A DNA stretch of 63,415 nt from Promethearchaeota archaeon. Lineage in GTDB: Archaea > Asgardarchaeota > Lokiarchaeia > Sigynarchaeales > SOKP01. The position numbers and the translations under genes were made by a program. The stretch lies in assembly GCA_030605085.1 (NCBI GenBank), contig JAUWBH010000010.1:1-63415 (forward strand), written 5' to 3'. The notes beneath the pieces were generated by a model, which had not been told where the DNA came from, did not search any database, and was given only the letters and a program-made list of their open reading frames with translations. Below are positions 34,643 to 44,391 of the stretch, one piece after another. Positions within the stretch are counted from its first letter, which is position 1. Every line of letters starts with the position of its first letter.

Positions 34643-35245
34643 AATTTTGCCTTGAATAATGATATCTTCTAAAGATTCCTTATTTGTAATTTCAAGATCA
34701 ATTGTTTTAGGATTTATAAATGATACAATTTCTTTAATATCTAAATTCTTTTTTAAAATAGATAATTTTATATTACTATTATTTCTCGCAACTCTGAATA
34801 ATTCATTTACGCCATTAATAATATTAGGTAAGTTCTGTAGAGAAGTTAATGAAAAAATTAAGTGAAAAACTTTATCTCTAATTGGTAAATTTTCTAAATC
34901 CGATAAAATTAGATTGATGCTGTTGAACATTTTTCTCTTTCTTTTTTTTATCTTTGATTTAAAAATTCTTAGCATATTAATTGAAATATCAACAGCAATG
35001 TAAGAAACACATGCTAAATCTTTCACTTCTATTGAGTTGTTTATGAAATCAAATAGTAAACCAGTTCCACATCCAGCATCCAATATAAATTTATTTTTCA
35101 ACGAGTAATCTTTTAACAAGTTGTATTTTTCATATTGAATTTCAGTATATCTTTTCTCGTAGTAATCTGAAGTTGCGTTATATCTTTTTATTACCTTTTT
35201 TTTCTTATCTGGATTTTCTATCCTTCTTCTCAAAAAGACAACCAA
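34631..35245 (-). CDS. Class I SAM-dependent methyltransferase
   Basis: 204 residues. SAM motif I is ILDAGCGTGLLFDFI near 54, AVDISINMLRIF near 84 gives the acidic residue after strand 2, and LSDLENLPIRDKVFHLIFSL near 112-131 gives motif post-II and the fourth strand. The N-terminal helix with YNATSDYYEKRYTEIQYEKY is typical of small-molecule or lipid methyltransferases. The substrate is unknown. Its 3' end overlaps rio2 by 12 bases on the opposite strand. Confidence 0.87.
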   Translation of the reverse strand: MVVFLRRRIENPDKKKKVIKRYNATSDYYEKRYTEIQYEKYNLLKDYSLKNKFILDAGCGTGLLFDFINNSIEVKDLACVSYIAVDISINMLRIFKSKIKKRKRKMFNSINLILSDLENLPIRDKVFHLIFSLTSLQNLPNIINGVNELFRVARNNSNIKLSILKKNLDIKEIVSFINPKTIDLEITNKESLEDIIIQGKILKE

Positions 35246-35372
35246 TTATTTCTAATTTTAAAAAAAAAAGAAGCTTGTTATCAGATAAAAAGGTTTTTAT
35301 TCAAAAAAATTTATCTTTAAAATATTCTATTGTATAATTATAATAACAATTTTTTTTTTGAAAAGGTATAAA

Positions 35373-35639
35373 ATGTCAAAGAATATAAATAACCTTCATC
35401 AGAAGTCTAAGAATCCTTTAATGATCTTACAAAATGCGCAGAAATCAAAAATTTTACTAAGATTGAAGGATGGAACAGAATATCGCGGGATATTGAAGGA
35501 GATAGATTCTTACATGAATATGATTCTAGAAGATGCGACAGAAATAATGGACGGAAGTCCAGTGGCGAAATACAACGAGATTTTTATCCGTGGCAATAAT
35601 TTGCTTTTTGTGAAGCCAGACGCATCTGAGATCTTCTAA
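35373..35639 (+). CDS. Archaeal Sm-like protein (LSm)
   Basis: 88 residues from ATG 35373, which follows an AAAAGG site; a TTG 15 bases upstream is possible but unsupported. Sm1 motif: ILLRLKDGTEYRGILKEIDSYMN near 28-50. Sm2: IFIRGNNLLFV near 73-83 (IRG motif). LSm rings bind U-rich RNA and act in RNA processing and stability. The extended N-terminus (about 15 residues) is basic. It stands alone between divergent genes. Confidence 0.92.
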   Translation: MSKNINNLHQKSKNPLMILQNAQKSKILLRLKDGTEYRGILKEIDSYMNMILEDATEIMDGSPVAKYNEIFIRGNNLLFVKPDASEIF

Positions 35640-35660
35640 AATTACAATTATCCTAAGCAT

Positions 35661-36596
35661 TCAGTTGCGTTTATCTAATTTTAAAGTTTTTGGTATTATC
35701 TCATTATTTTTAATTATCGCATAAGAGGCTGGATTAGGAGAATAAATTCCTCGATAATTAGCCGCTGAAAAGATAGACAATAATTGTTTGTTAAAAAACC
35801 ATCTATATCCTTCGGGAAAGCATTCGTGAGCTCTAATAAGGTATTTTAGATTATTAGCTTCCATGAAATTATTAAAAACCTCTTCACCGAAGAATTTAAT
35901 CCCCGAACCTCTAAAACTATTCTTGAAACCACGCAATTCCTCCTTGGGATCGTTCCAAAAAATTTGAAAAACCCCAGGCTTTATAATCTCTAAAACTAAG
36001 TGATCGAGATGTTTTGGTTTTAATCCCTTTAGTTTTTTTAAAATATCTATATCTTCAGGAATCCCTCCATGTAAACATAAAATTGAGTCGTTAATTAAAG
36101 CACATATAGGTAGAACATTGTACACTGCCAAAACGGCCTTAAATTTTTCGTTATTTCTGGAGTAATTAGACATATCATCAAATTTTTTTACAAATTTCAT
36201 AAAAAAACCGTAAGCTATGTTTATTTCAAGTGTTTCATGGTTTCCTTTTAATATAAAATATCGAGTTGGGTTTAAAATTTTTAGTGACAACATTACTACC
36301 AAACATTCTAATTGTTTGACCCCCCTATCAACTATATCTCCTAAAGATATTATAAATCTTGGATTTTTTTCGTCTATAATTTCAATTAATCTCGTTAAGG
36401 TTTCTAAGTTTCCATGAATATCTCCAATTACATAAATTTCATCTGATTTTTCTACATTAAATTCTAATAAGAGATTCTCATTTTCAAAAATGTTTCTTGC
36501 TTCTATTAAAATCTTAGATATATCTTTAAACTCTAATTTAGAAATTATTTTAGGTTTCTTAATTAAATTTTGTAAAAAAGAACTCCTCGTGCTCAC
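35661..36596 (-). CDS. PPP-family serine/threonine protein phosphatase
   Basis: 311 residues with the full metallophosphatase signature: GDIHG (58-62), GDIVDRG (86-92) and GNHE (118-121), then LHGGIPEDI near 175, RAHE near 254 and FSAANYRGIYSPN near 275. The last resembles the SAPNY region of eukaryotic PP1/PP2A/PP5. It is cytoplasmic, dephosphorylating Ser/Thr in proteins with two metal ions. The similarity to the eukaryotic type fits the Asgard setting. The N-terminal 50 residues form a helical lead-in. It lies tail to tail with the LSm gene, near rio2, which could be a kinase counterpart. Confidence 0.92.
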   Translation of the reverse strand: MSTRSSFLQNLIKKPKIISKLEFKDISKILIEARNIFENENLLLEFNVEKSDEIYVIGDIHGNLETLTRLIEIIDEKNPRFIISLGDIVDRGVKQLECLVVMLSLKILNPTRYFILKGNHETLEINIAYGFFMKFVKKFDDMSNYSRNNEKFKAVLAVYNVLPICALINDSILCLHGGIPEDIDILKKLKGLKPKHLDHLVLEIIKPGVFQIFWNDPKEELRGFKNSFRGSGIKFFGEEVFNNFMEANNLKYLIRAHECFPEGYRWFFNKQLLSIFSAANYRGIYSPNPASYAIIKNNEIIPKTLKLDKRN

Positions 36597-36827
36597 TGTT
36601 TATTCCCTCTTTTAAAAAAATTCATTATTTCTTTTTTTTATATAAGGGATGTAAATTCAATAAAATTTTTGGTAATATCTATTGTTTTTGAATTTTGGTT
36701 TCTTTAAGATGTGATAATAACTTACTAGATTTAATAAATAACGAGAATATTATATTATTTTAAATTCTAAATAAATTAAGGATTTAATCATTTATTTGAT
36801 ATTTTTTAATTAGAAAATAAAATTTAT

Positions 36828-38897
36828 ATGAAGAATCAAGGTTCTAATAATTTGTTGTCGCTCTTTGAAGAATTTATAATTAATTTTGAAAATAAAAAAT
36901 TAGAAGAAAGGAATAATAATTTCAATTATGGTGTAATTTATACTCCATATAAGGTCACTAATTTTATTTGTAATATTACTTTTAAGAACTACTTTGAGGG
37001 AATATTTAATTCTAAATTTTTTCAAAATGGTTTTACGCTTAAAAATTTCATTCAGTTTTTCAATAATAATTCAAAAATTGTAAATAATTTGCGTGAAAAA
37101 ATAAAAAACATTAAGATTCTTGATCCTTCTTGTGGTACTGGTAGGTTCCTTATCGAAGCCGCAAAATTTCTATTAAAAATTTACCGAATATTATTTCCCG
37201 AGTTAAAAGAATTCGATTCTAAGAAACAAATAATTCAAAATAACTTATTTGGAATCGAGATTGATAAAGATGCGTGCGTGATTTCGAAATTGAGATTAAT
37301 TAAATGGCTGTTTTCGGATAGATCTGACTATTGTGCAGTCCTAAAAGATAAAGTTAAGATAAAAATGCTTGAAGACTTTAGTTCAATTTTTAACGAGATT
37401 AATATTAAGTTAAATATTTATAATTTAGATTTTCTTTTAGAATTTGATTCTGATCATCAATTTGAGATAATTATTGGAAACCCTCCTTATATTGAAAATA
37501 AAAAAATTAAAGATCAAGAATATAAGAAAAAATTATACGAAAAATTTGAATCTGCTTACAAATTATTCGATCTCTCAATTCTTTTCATTGAGAAATCTTT
37601 GAAATTTTTAAGAAATAATGAAGGTTGTCTTTCATTTTTAATAACAAATAAATTTCTTTCTGCTGATTATGGAATAAAAATAAGGAAAATGTTAATTAAC
37701 AACACCGAACTTAAGGAATTAATCAATATTTCTTCGTTACCAATTTTTGACAAAACTGCCGCGTATCCTATTATTATTTCTTTGAAGAAAAGAATTCCTA
37801 ACGGTAATAATGAAATTTTATTAAAGAAGTACAATAATTTAGAGAATTTGATTACCAATAATTATTCAGATTCTAAAATTTTACCCCAGAAATTAATTAA
37901 AAAGCTTCCAGCTTATGTTATACCTATTTCAGGCAATTTGAATTTGATTAGCTATTTATATTCTAATTTTCAATCAATGTCCACAGTAATTCAGGATTTA
38001 AAAATAATTTATAGACCGTTTGGATTTATTAATTGGGCAAAGAATTTTGATTTAATCACAAAAAATAAACAATCAAATACAGACTTAATATTAATCGGGA
38101 CTGGAAATGTTGAAAAATATTATATCAAATTTGACAAGCGGATTAAAATCGCTAGTAAAGATGTAGAAGTCTCGTATTTTAAATTTAATAAGAAATTCAA
38201 AAAAAAATGGAAAGAATTAAGCGAAGAAAAATTAATTTTTAGAGAAATAGCCAAAGATTTAACATGTGTTTATGATCCAGGGATTTTTGCCAATATTACG
38301 GGGTTATACTTTATAAAAGTCCCTTCTTTTGACACAAATAAATTATTTTCTCTCCTTACAATAATTAATTCAAAACTAATTGACTCCGTGTTTAAAACGC
38401 TTTTTAGTACGCTTCATATGTCAGGGGGGTATTTAAGATTCAATGGAAGCTTTATTAGGAGATTGCCTATGCCTGATCAATTTCCGGTTTCCTTATCGTA
38501 TTTAGGAAAAATAATTCAATTTCTTTCGCAATTACGATACGACTTATCTAATGATTCAAAATTAAAAATCGCAAATGAAAATACTTTGAAAGAAATCAAT
38601 AACTACTTGGAATTTTTTAAAAAATTAGGCAATTCTTTAGTATTTTTCCTATATTTAAGAAAAAGGTATAAAAAACTAAATCAAAACTTTTTATTCCTAG
38701 AAAGGTTATTAAAATCTGAAATTAACTTCCCACTCATTCAATTTAAATTTCCTTTACCACGCTTCGATTTACCAAAATTTGTTACTGCGAAAATTGAAGA
38801 GTTAAAACAGAATTTGTCTGTAATCAGAAAGCTATATTTAAAATTAAGTTTACAAGTAAAATTAATCAAGGAAGTGGATGTTATTTTACAAAACTAA
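36828..38897 (+). CDS. Adenine-specific (N6) DNA methyltransferase, Eco57I/TaqI-like
   Basis: 689 residues. YTPYKVTNFI near 42 precedes SAM motif I DPSCGTGRFLIEA near 99, and catalytic motif IV IIGNPPYIENKK lies near 215. A TaqI-type target recognition region follows (residues 370-600), ending in coiled helices. No PD-(D/E)XK or other nuclease motif is visible and no restriction gene is adjacent. It is thus a solitary methylase or the modification half of a lost system. Composition is very A+T-rich even for this genome (many Asn/Lys/Ile codons). Confidence 0.88.
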   Translation: MKNQGSNNLLSLFEEFIINFENKKLEERNNNFNYGVIYTPYKVTNFICNITFKNYFEGIFNSKFFQNGFTLKNFIQFFNNNSKIVNNLREKIKNIKILDPSCGTGRFLIEAAKFLLKIYRILFPELKEFDSKKQIIQNNLFGIEIDKDACVISKLRLIKWLFSDRSDYCAVLKDKVKIKMLEDFSSIFNEINIKLNIYNLDFLLEFDSDHQFEIIIGNPPYIENKKIKDQEYKKKLYEKFESAYKLFDLSILFIEKSLKFLRNNEGCLSFLITNKFLSADYGIKIRKMLINNTELKELINISSLPIFDKTAAYPIIISLKKRIPNGNNEILLKKYNNLENLITNNYSDSKILPQKLIKKLPAYVIPISGNLNLISYLYSNFQSMSTVIQDLKIIYRPFGFINWAKNFDLITKNKQSNTDLILIGTGNVEKYYIKFDKRIKIASKDVEVSYFKFNKKFKKKWKELSEEKLIFREIAKDLTCVYDPGIFANITGLYFIKVPSFDTNKLFSLLTIINSKLIDSVFKTLFSTLHMSGGYLRFNGSFIRRLPMPDQFPVSLSYLGKIIQFLSQLRYDLSNDSKLKIANENTLKEINNYLEFFKKLGNSLVFFLYLRKRYKKLNQNFLFLERLLKSEINFPLIQFKFPLPRFDLPKFVTAKIEELKQNLSVIRKLYLKLSLQVKLIKEVDVILQN

Positions 38898-39197
38898 ATT
38901 AAACTATATTTTTATTTATCGCTTCTAATTCTTCTCTATTGAAATAATTCAAATATCCTTCCTCTCTCAAAAATTTAATCACTGAAGGATGACTCATTAA
39001 ATATCTTATTACTATTTTATCCTCAAAAATTTAAGAGAAAAATACTTCCTCGATTCATTCGCAAAAAACGAGGACATAATAGAAGAAGAAACCGTAAAAA
39101 TTTTTAGAATTTTGATTTCTTAATATAACTAAAAGACATCTTTTTATATTTTATTACTTATTTTTATATTAGTTAAATAAGTTAAAGAAGTATTAAA
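38898..39197. other. Spacer with two gene scraps
   Basis: On the minus strand a 41-codon frame (about 38905-39030) reads RYLMSHPSVIKFLREEGYLN and ends near the methylase stop. On the plus strand a frame ending at TAA 39121-39123 reads LREKYFLDSFAKNEDIIEEE. Neither has a convincing start or family. They look like ends of lost genes. A TATA-like region precedes the next gene. Confidence 0.35.
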
Positions 39198-40163
39198 ATG
39201 AAAGAACTCAAGAAAAAATATGTTAGAAGAGTTATAAAGCTCGGAAATTCGTTCGCAATGACTTTTCCTCAAGACTGGACTCAACAGTCGAATTTGAAGG
39301 AAAAGTCTGAGGTTGTTCTATATCCAATTGACAATAATTCTATTGTTATAAAAACTTCTGGAAAAGATAAACAAAAAACTGTTTTGAATATTGATTCAAA
39401 TAATTGGCCCATTCCGCTTATAAGACACGCATTAATTTCCGCTTTTAAATTAAATGTTGATGAAATTTTTATCAAATACAAAGACGAAAATCAGGAAAAA
39501 ATTTTTGCATTATTAATTGATATGAGAGGTGAAATGATCGGCATGGCGTTTAAAGAAATAATCCAAGAAAACAAATATTATATTTATTTTTTACTTGATA
39601 CATCAAAAACAACATTTAAAGAAGAATTATTAGATCTTATTGAAGTCTTTGATGTTATCATAAAAAATGTCATAGAAGGGTCTTTAAACAAAAATAGTAA
39701 TTTATTATTAACAGAAATAGATAGAAAGTACGCTCTAGGAAGAAGAATTCTTATTACTGGATTGTCAGAATATCCAATCTCTAAAGGTTATCGCAATTTT
39801 CCAGTTATAAGATACCTTGGAGATAGAGTTGTTCTCCTCAAAACTCGCGATTTTATTAACGAAGCATTAAATTTAGGAAATTTCCCATCAGATATTATTA
39901 AAAAATATTCAGATTTACTAAGTCGAATTCCGTCTCTTTTGGTTAATATTATTGAGAATTATGATAACATAAATCTAGAAACTATTTCAAGTTTCCACGA
40001 TTATCTTATCAAGCTCTCTAAATCTCTAGAAAAGATAAAGATTGGCGAGACTTTTGAAGAACTTGAACTTAGAAACACGATTAAATATTTTTTAAATAGT
40101 TTTCAGGCCTTTTTTGACATTGGAATGATTCGCTTGATAGAATCTGAGATAGGTATGATCTAA
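39198..40163 (+). CDS. AbrB/SpoVT-type DNA-binding protein with PhoU domain
   Basis: 321 residues. The N-terminal 45 residues have the swapped-hairpin pattern RRVIKLGNSFAMTFPQDWTQ typical of SpoVT/AbrB, followed by a Lys-rich segment and a helical PhoU-like domain (about 95-310). This AbrB-PhoU fusion is common in archaea, often as a phosphate-transport regulator. No pst transporter genes are next to it, so the target is unknown. The ATG lies 8 bases after a weak AAGAAG site. Confidence 0.85.
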   Translation: MKELKKKYVRRVIKLGNSFAMTFPQDWTQQSNLKEKSEVVLYPIDNNSIVIKTSGKDKQKTVLNIDSNNWPIPLIRHALISAFKLNVDEIFIKYKDENQEKIFALLIDMRGEMIGMAFKEIIQENKYYIYFLLDTSKTTFKEELLDLIEVFDVIIKNVIEGSLNKNSNLLLTEIDRKYALGRRILITGLSEYPISKGYRNFPVIRYLGDRVVLLKTRDFINEALNLGNFPSDIIKKYSDLLSRIPSLLVNIIENYDNINLETISSFHDYLIKLSKSLEKIKIGETFEELELRNTIKYFLNSFQAFFDIGMIRLIESEIGMI

Positions 40164-40173
40164 TACCTTTAGG

Positions 40174-40287
40174 ATGGATATCATTAAAATTTTTGAAGTT
40201 ATAGCTTGTAAAGAAAAAAACACTAGTTCTTTAAATAATTATTCTTCAAAAAATGTTACCGAATTAAAAATAAAAGTGAATTTTTAG
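40174..40287 (+). CDS. Possible small protein, 37 residues
   Basis: An ATG-initiated frame 10 bases after the AbrB-PhoU gene ends with TAG overlapping a GTG start of the next small frame. There is no recognisable motif. The coupling arrangement is the only support. Confidence 0.25.
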   Translation: MDIIKIFEVIACKEKNTSSLNNYSSKNVTELKIKVNF

Positions 40288-40403
40288 TGGATTTTAACAA
40301 AAAAATTTTCGCTGTTTTAGTAATTATAATTACTTTTTCATATAGATTAAGCATGCTTGCTGCTGGTGAAAGCATACCGGGTTGTGTTCATGGTGAATTA
40401 TAA
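40287..40403 (+). CDS. Possible small secreted/membrane peptide, 38 residues
   Basis: A GTG start overlaps the preceding TAG. The product has a basic N-terminus and a hydrophobic core (IFAVLVIIITFSY), then a short polar tail with one Cys. It looks like a signal peptide with almost no mature part, so it could be a small membrane protein or the truncated start of a secreted one. The stretch from 40404 to 40567 holds only A+T-rich leader sequence. Confidence 0.3.
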   Translation: MDFNKKIFAVLVIIITFSYRLSMLAAGESIPGCVHGEL

Positions 40404-40567
40404 CCATTAAACAACTTTGCATTCCCAAAAATTATTTTAATTTTTTTTTTTCGGTCTTTAAAGAATTAAAATATGTGGTAAAATAATAAAATCTAAATTA
40501 TAATTATTATTTTAATAATCAATTAATTTTAATTTTAATATCCAATTAAATTAAGTAGTGAGTAACT

Positions 40568-40885
40568 GTGGCAAAGAAAAAAGCTCCTCAAGAATCGGAA
40601 CATGAGGATATTCCTAATGGAAAAAAGGATGAGGATGGAGATGAAATTATTGATCTTTACGATGAACAGGACGATTTAACTGACGATATAGACTATGACC
40701 TCAGCAAAATTCAAGATGACATGCTTGCAGATGAAACTGAGGACGAAGAATCTGGTTATGAAGTTAGCGAAGTTGAAGCTTTGATGAGAAAAGTGAAGTG
40801 TGCTCCGTGTCCAGGTAGCTCAAGTAAGCCCACTTGTAAAGTTAGGGACGATTTCGGGTGTCCCCCAGATAAAGCTAAAAAGTAA
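40568..40885 (+). CDS. Small acidic protein with C-terminal cysteine cluster
   Basis: 105 residues, GTG start. After a KKK start the first 75 residues are strongly acidic (DLYDEQDDLTDDIDYDLSKI). The end is basic and carries four cysteines (KCAPCPG, TCKV, GCPPD). This layout suggests a flexible acidic tail with a small metal-binding or disulphide knot. The family is not recognised and may be Asgard-specific. It stands alone with its own promoter-like A+T-rich leader. Confidence 0.65.
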   Translation: MAKKKAPQESEHEDIPNGKKDEDGDEIIDLYDEQDDLTDDIDYDLSKIQDDMLADETEDEESGYEVSEVEALMRKVKCAPCPGSSSKPTCKVRDDFGCPPDKAKK

Positions 40886-41010
40886 AGAATCTCTTAAGGT
40901 GCTATTTCTAAAGACTTTAATTTCTTATTTAATTCTATTTTTTTATTCTTAAAAAAAAATAATCTAATTGTACTAAATTAAGTTATTACATACATAAATA
41001 GGATTTTCTT

Positions 41011-41997
41011 TTGTTAACTAAAAACAAAAAATACATCATTTTAATTGCTATTGATGTAATCGTCAGCGCATTCATATGGTATGTGAATGGCATCATTTTC
41101 AGAAATTCTTTTTGGATTTGTTTGATTTTATCTACTACAACTTTTTTAATTATCTTTACGCCTTTTGAAACTTATTTTAGTTGGAGAGACATCTGGTTTA
41201 ATAGATGGGAACATGTTTATTTAAAAGATATTGAGATATTGAAAGTTAGAATTAAAGTTGAGGACGGTTATTTATATGCAAATTTGTTAATTTCAAAAAA
41301 TCTTGATGCAAGACATTCAAAAAATACTATTGTAGTTGTAAGTTCGGGTTTTTCAGATACTATAAAATCTCTCCAATACATATATTACCCTCTAGTTATT
41401 AATGGATATATAATTTTAGCATACGATGCAAGAGGGATTGGAGAATCTAGAAAAATAGGTAAAAGAACCAATTTTATAAAACGGATAGAAGATTTTAATA
41501 CAATAACAAATTGGATAAAGACTCACAATATCTATAATAAATTTGATATATATTGCATTGGAATGAGTATTGGAGCGATAACAGTACTATGCGGAGGATT
41601 TCCAAATAAAAATCTAAAAAAAATTGTGGCTATCTCATCAATCTCTAAGTACAACGAAAATATACGAACATCAAAAAAAATTGTCAAACTGAGTTATTAT
41701 TTAAAGGAAATTAATTTAAAACTAGATGAGAAAGAAAATCAAAAATTATCTCCTTATAATATCATAAAAGAACTAAAAGATATACTTTCTCAAGATGAGT
41801 GGAAAAGATATTCTGAGAGAGTCTATTTAATCCATACTAGAAATGACCAAATAACACCGTATAAAAATTTTAAGGAAAATAGAGATATTTTAGAGTTGTT
41901 AACTGAAAATCAACTTATTCTGAATAAAGGAGGTCATACACAGAAAAAGAATGAACTTGCAATAGTTGGAGGCATTCTCAGATTTTTCAATAAGTAA
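41011..41997 (+). CDS. Membrane-anchored alpha/beta hydrolase
   Basis: 328 residues, TTG start. Two N-terminal membrane segments (about 7-25 and 31-48) precede a hydrolase domain. YDARGIGESR lies near 138, the nucleophile elbow GMSIGA near 179-184, acid IHTRNDQITPY near 272, and the histidine GGHTQK near 311. This fits serine hydrolases of the S9/dienelactone or lipase type facing the cytoplasm or the surface. The substrate is not known. It appears to be a single transcription unit. Confidence 0.82.
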   Translation: MLTKNKKYIILIAIDVIVSAFIWYVNGIIFRNSFWICLILSTTTFLIIFTPFETYFSWRDIWFNRWEHVYLKDIEILKVRIKVEDGYLYANLLISKNLDARHSKNTIVVVSSGFSDTIKSLQYIYYPLVINGYIILAYDARGIGESRKIGKRTNFIKRIEDFNTITNWIKTHNIYNKFDIYCIGMSIGAITVLCGGFPNKNLKKIVAISSISKYNENIRTSKKIVKLSYYLKEINLKLDEKENQKLSPYNIIKELKDILSQDEWKRYSERVYLIHTRNDQITPYKNFKENRDILELLTENQLILNKGGHTQKKNELAIVGGILRFFNK

Positions 41998-42016
41998 TTA
42001 AAATAAATTTTTTAGT

Positions 42017-42190
42017 TCAATTGAACCTTCTCAGTAATTTAAAGTAATATTTGCTTACTTCATTTAATTTGGCAAATAATATATCTGATCCAAAAGAATC
42101 CATTCCTAATTTTCTTACTCCGCAAAGTTTTGAAACGATTTCTTTTTCAGCTTTGGATAATGATCTCCAATTACCTATTACAGACGGCAA
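42017..42190 (-). CDS. Small ORF or gene remnant, 57 residues
   Basis: From TTG 42190 the frame reads NWRSLSKAEKEIVSKLCGVR, then a glycine-containing stretch and KYYFKLLRRFN before TGA 42017. It is coherent and helical but has no named family. It could be a small protein or the C-terminus of a lost gene. It lies directly downstream of the broken M14 peptidase gene. Confidence 0.35.
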   Translation of the reverse strand: MPSVIGNWRSLSKAEKEIVSKLCGVRKLGMDSFGSDILFAKLNEVSKYYFKLLRRFN

Positions 42191-42220
42191 GTTTAGAAAT
42201 GTTAAATATTATATAATAAA

Positions 42221-43384
42221 TTAAAATAATTTAATCATTTCCTTTATTGTTTCGAGAACTAATTCAAGGCTTAAATTAATAAGATTTAATTTCTTTTCAA
42301 AATAATCTGGTTCTGTTTTAGATTTTTCTATTTCTTTAAATATATTAAAAAAGTGCTTTTGGGATTCCAATTCCATAGAATATACTTTGTCTCGGAATGT
42401 GGTGTCGCTTATTTTTACGATACATCCGTGATTCTGAGAAGAATAATCGAAAGCGGGGAAATTTGTATCCCATAACTTTCCCTTTAACTTATTATATACA
42501 ATTTTAGATAATCTTTGACAATAATCTTTACTTTTATCGCTATAACAAAAATAAAATGGTAATTTACTACGATTATTTGACATGTATTCTAAAAATTTTT
42601 CATAAACAGTATCTAATTGTTTTATTGATAAATTAATATGTGTGTGATTAGCGTCTGAATTACATTTTGTAAACAATGGTTTACGATAGTAAGGGATGTT
42701 ATACAGGTTAAGAACATTTAAAATAATGCATTCTTTAAGCCAGTGGTCGAATTTATATGTAATTGATTCTTTACTTAGTTTTTTGCTTAAATCTATTAAA
42801 TCTCTTTGAAGCAAAGAAGTTTCGTGAAAATCTATGAAGTAAATTGTGATGTCTTTATCTTCCCAGTATTGCTGTAATAGGTTTTTTACAAGTTTAGTAT
42901 GTTCTGGAATTGGATAATCGTTATGGTCATCTACTAAATCTTCATATTCAAGCGCAAAAGTACGGCGTCAAAATCTGTTGAGATTAGTTCCATTTTTCAA
43001 ATAATATCCCGATTTATTATTTTTGCTTGGATTTAGAAATCCATATGGATTCATAAGAGGTAAAAAGATTAAGACTTGATTTTTTATTAGAATATCGTCA
43101 ATCTTTATTTTCTTATCTTTAATAAGTTTTAGGAAATTTATTATTCCAAAAAGCCCATTATACTCATTGTGCTGAGCCGCTACAAACAATTTAAGATATT
43201 TGATTTTACTAATATCAAGAGACTTTGAAATTGTAACAACAGGTATAATCCCTTCAGAAATAGTATATGTTTCACATTTAAGATCTTCTAACTCATTGAG
43301 CTCTTTTAAACATTCAAGGATCTCATCAAATAATAATTGTCTCTTATGTATATCTAATAATTGTTTTAAAATCTCAAGTTCCAT
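42221..43384 (-). pseudogene. M14-type zinc carboxypeptidase/deacylase gene interrupted by TGA
   Basis: Frames 42968-43384 and 42221-42814 are in the same phase, joined by 51 open codons and separated by a single TGA at 42968-42970. The first part has the zinc motif AAQHNEYNG (H-x-x-E) near 71, LIFLPLMNPYGF near 108 and NGTNLNRF near 131. After the stop, FIDFHETS supplies the third zinc ligand and MELES a possible catalytic Glu. The stop falls right after NLNRF, where family members continue. Unless read through, only an inactive 138-residue fragment is made. 387 sense codons is a normal length. Confidence 0.78.
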
Positions 43385-44391
43385 CTTTTATCTCTTTTTA
43401 TGATCGTTTCTGTGTTAATTTATGATAATGTGATGTATAAGTGTGTAAATTTCTTTTGCATCCACCATAAAATATCATCTTCTATTTTAATTCATTACTA
43501 TTAAATTTTATATAAATTTATATTTCTCGTAAAGCTCTATTTCTTTTTTTTGAAGGTCTTTTCATTTTTTTCTTTTATAAATAGTTTTTTCGTATAATCT
43601 TCAAGTACCTTAAAATCTCTTTGAGTTGTATCATTCGTCAAATTTTGTATGGTGCTATGAACTTGACCGTTTATATGGTCACTAACTTGATTTCTTTTCT
43701 CTTCTTGTATCTTTTTCTTTAAATATTTATTCTCATTTTTATAATCCCGATATGAATTCTTCTCTGAATTTTTAATGACATTAATGTTGTTCTCATTTTT
43801 TTTCTGAATTTTTACCTTTTTAAAATTATTTAATATTTTTTCATTATTTTCGTCAATTTCTCTAGGTGATAGCCAGAACCGTTCAATATCCCCCTTGTCA
43901 AGAATTCAGTATAGCTAATAGTAACCCTAATACTGAGAAAGACGAAGATGCAAATTATCCTTTATTAATTGAAAAACAAGCTAAAATTTCGTAACTTACG
44001 CGGGGTCTAGTTGCTAACGAAATTAAACATTCTCCAGTGCCCCTCAATAGTAGCGTGATATCTTCTAAATAAGTTGTTAATTTAGTTCTTTCCGTTAAGT
44101 CTTGAGGTGCAAAATACTGAACATCCTCGACTATTGTAATATGTTTTATATTAAGATATCTTAATGTAATTTAATAAACTCCTTTAGTTTTTTATAATTT
44201 CACTTTCTTATTGCCACAAAAGGAAATTGCTGTAGCAAGTATTTTGCATAACTTAACTAACGAAAATTGTTGAAAAATCTGGACATAATTTAAATTAACA
44301 TGTTATTTGAGTAATATTTTCCCTAATTTTTCTATTGTTTTATGAAAAATTTTAAGGCTCTTTTTTTTTATATACTTTTAAAAAAATATAT
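43385..44391. other. Gene-poor stretch with decayed ORFs
   Basis: There is no intact gene in 1 kb. Besides the Lys/Asn-rich frame listed next, a short plus-strand frame (GTG near 43867 to TAA near 43994) reads QYPPCQEFSIANSNPN. It overlaps the minus frame, so at most one is meaningful. The rest is A+T-rich with scattered stops. The stretch probably holds relics of a mobile or recombined segment. Confidence 0.4.
43537..43905 (-). pseudogene. Start-less Lys/Asn-rich ORF fragment
   Basis: The minus-strand frame is open for 123 codons ending at TAG 43537-43539, but has no ATG, GTG or TTG near its beginning. It begins ILDKGDIERFWLSPREIDEN and continues as a charged, probably coiled-coil segment. 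It resembles the C-terminal part of a larger protein truncated upstream. The family is unknown. Confidence 0.4.

Noticed and set aside
42968..42970. Selenocysteine at the TGA of the M14 gene
   Set aside because: No selenoprotein form of this motif is known to me and no SECIS-like structure was recognised; a nonsense change is simpler, though not excluded.
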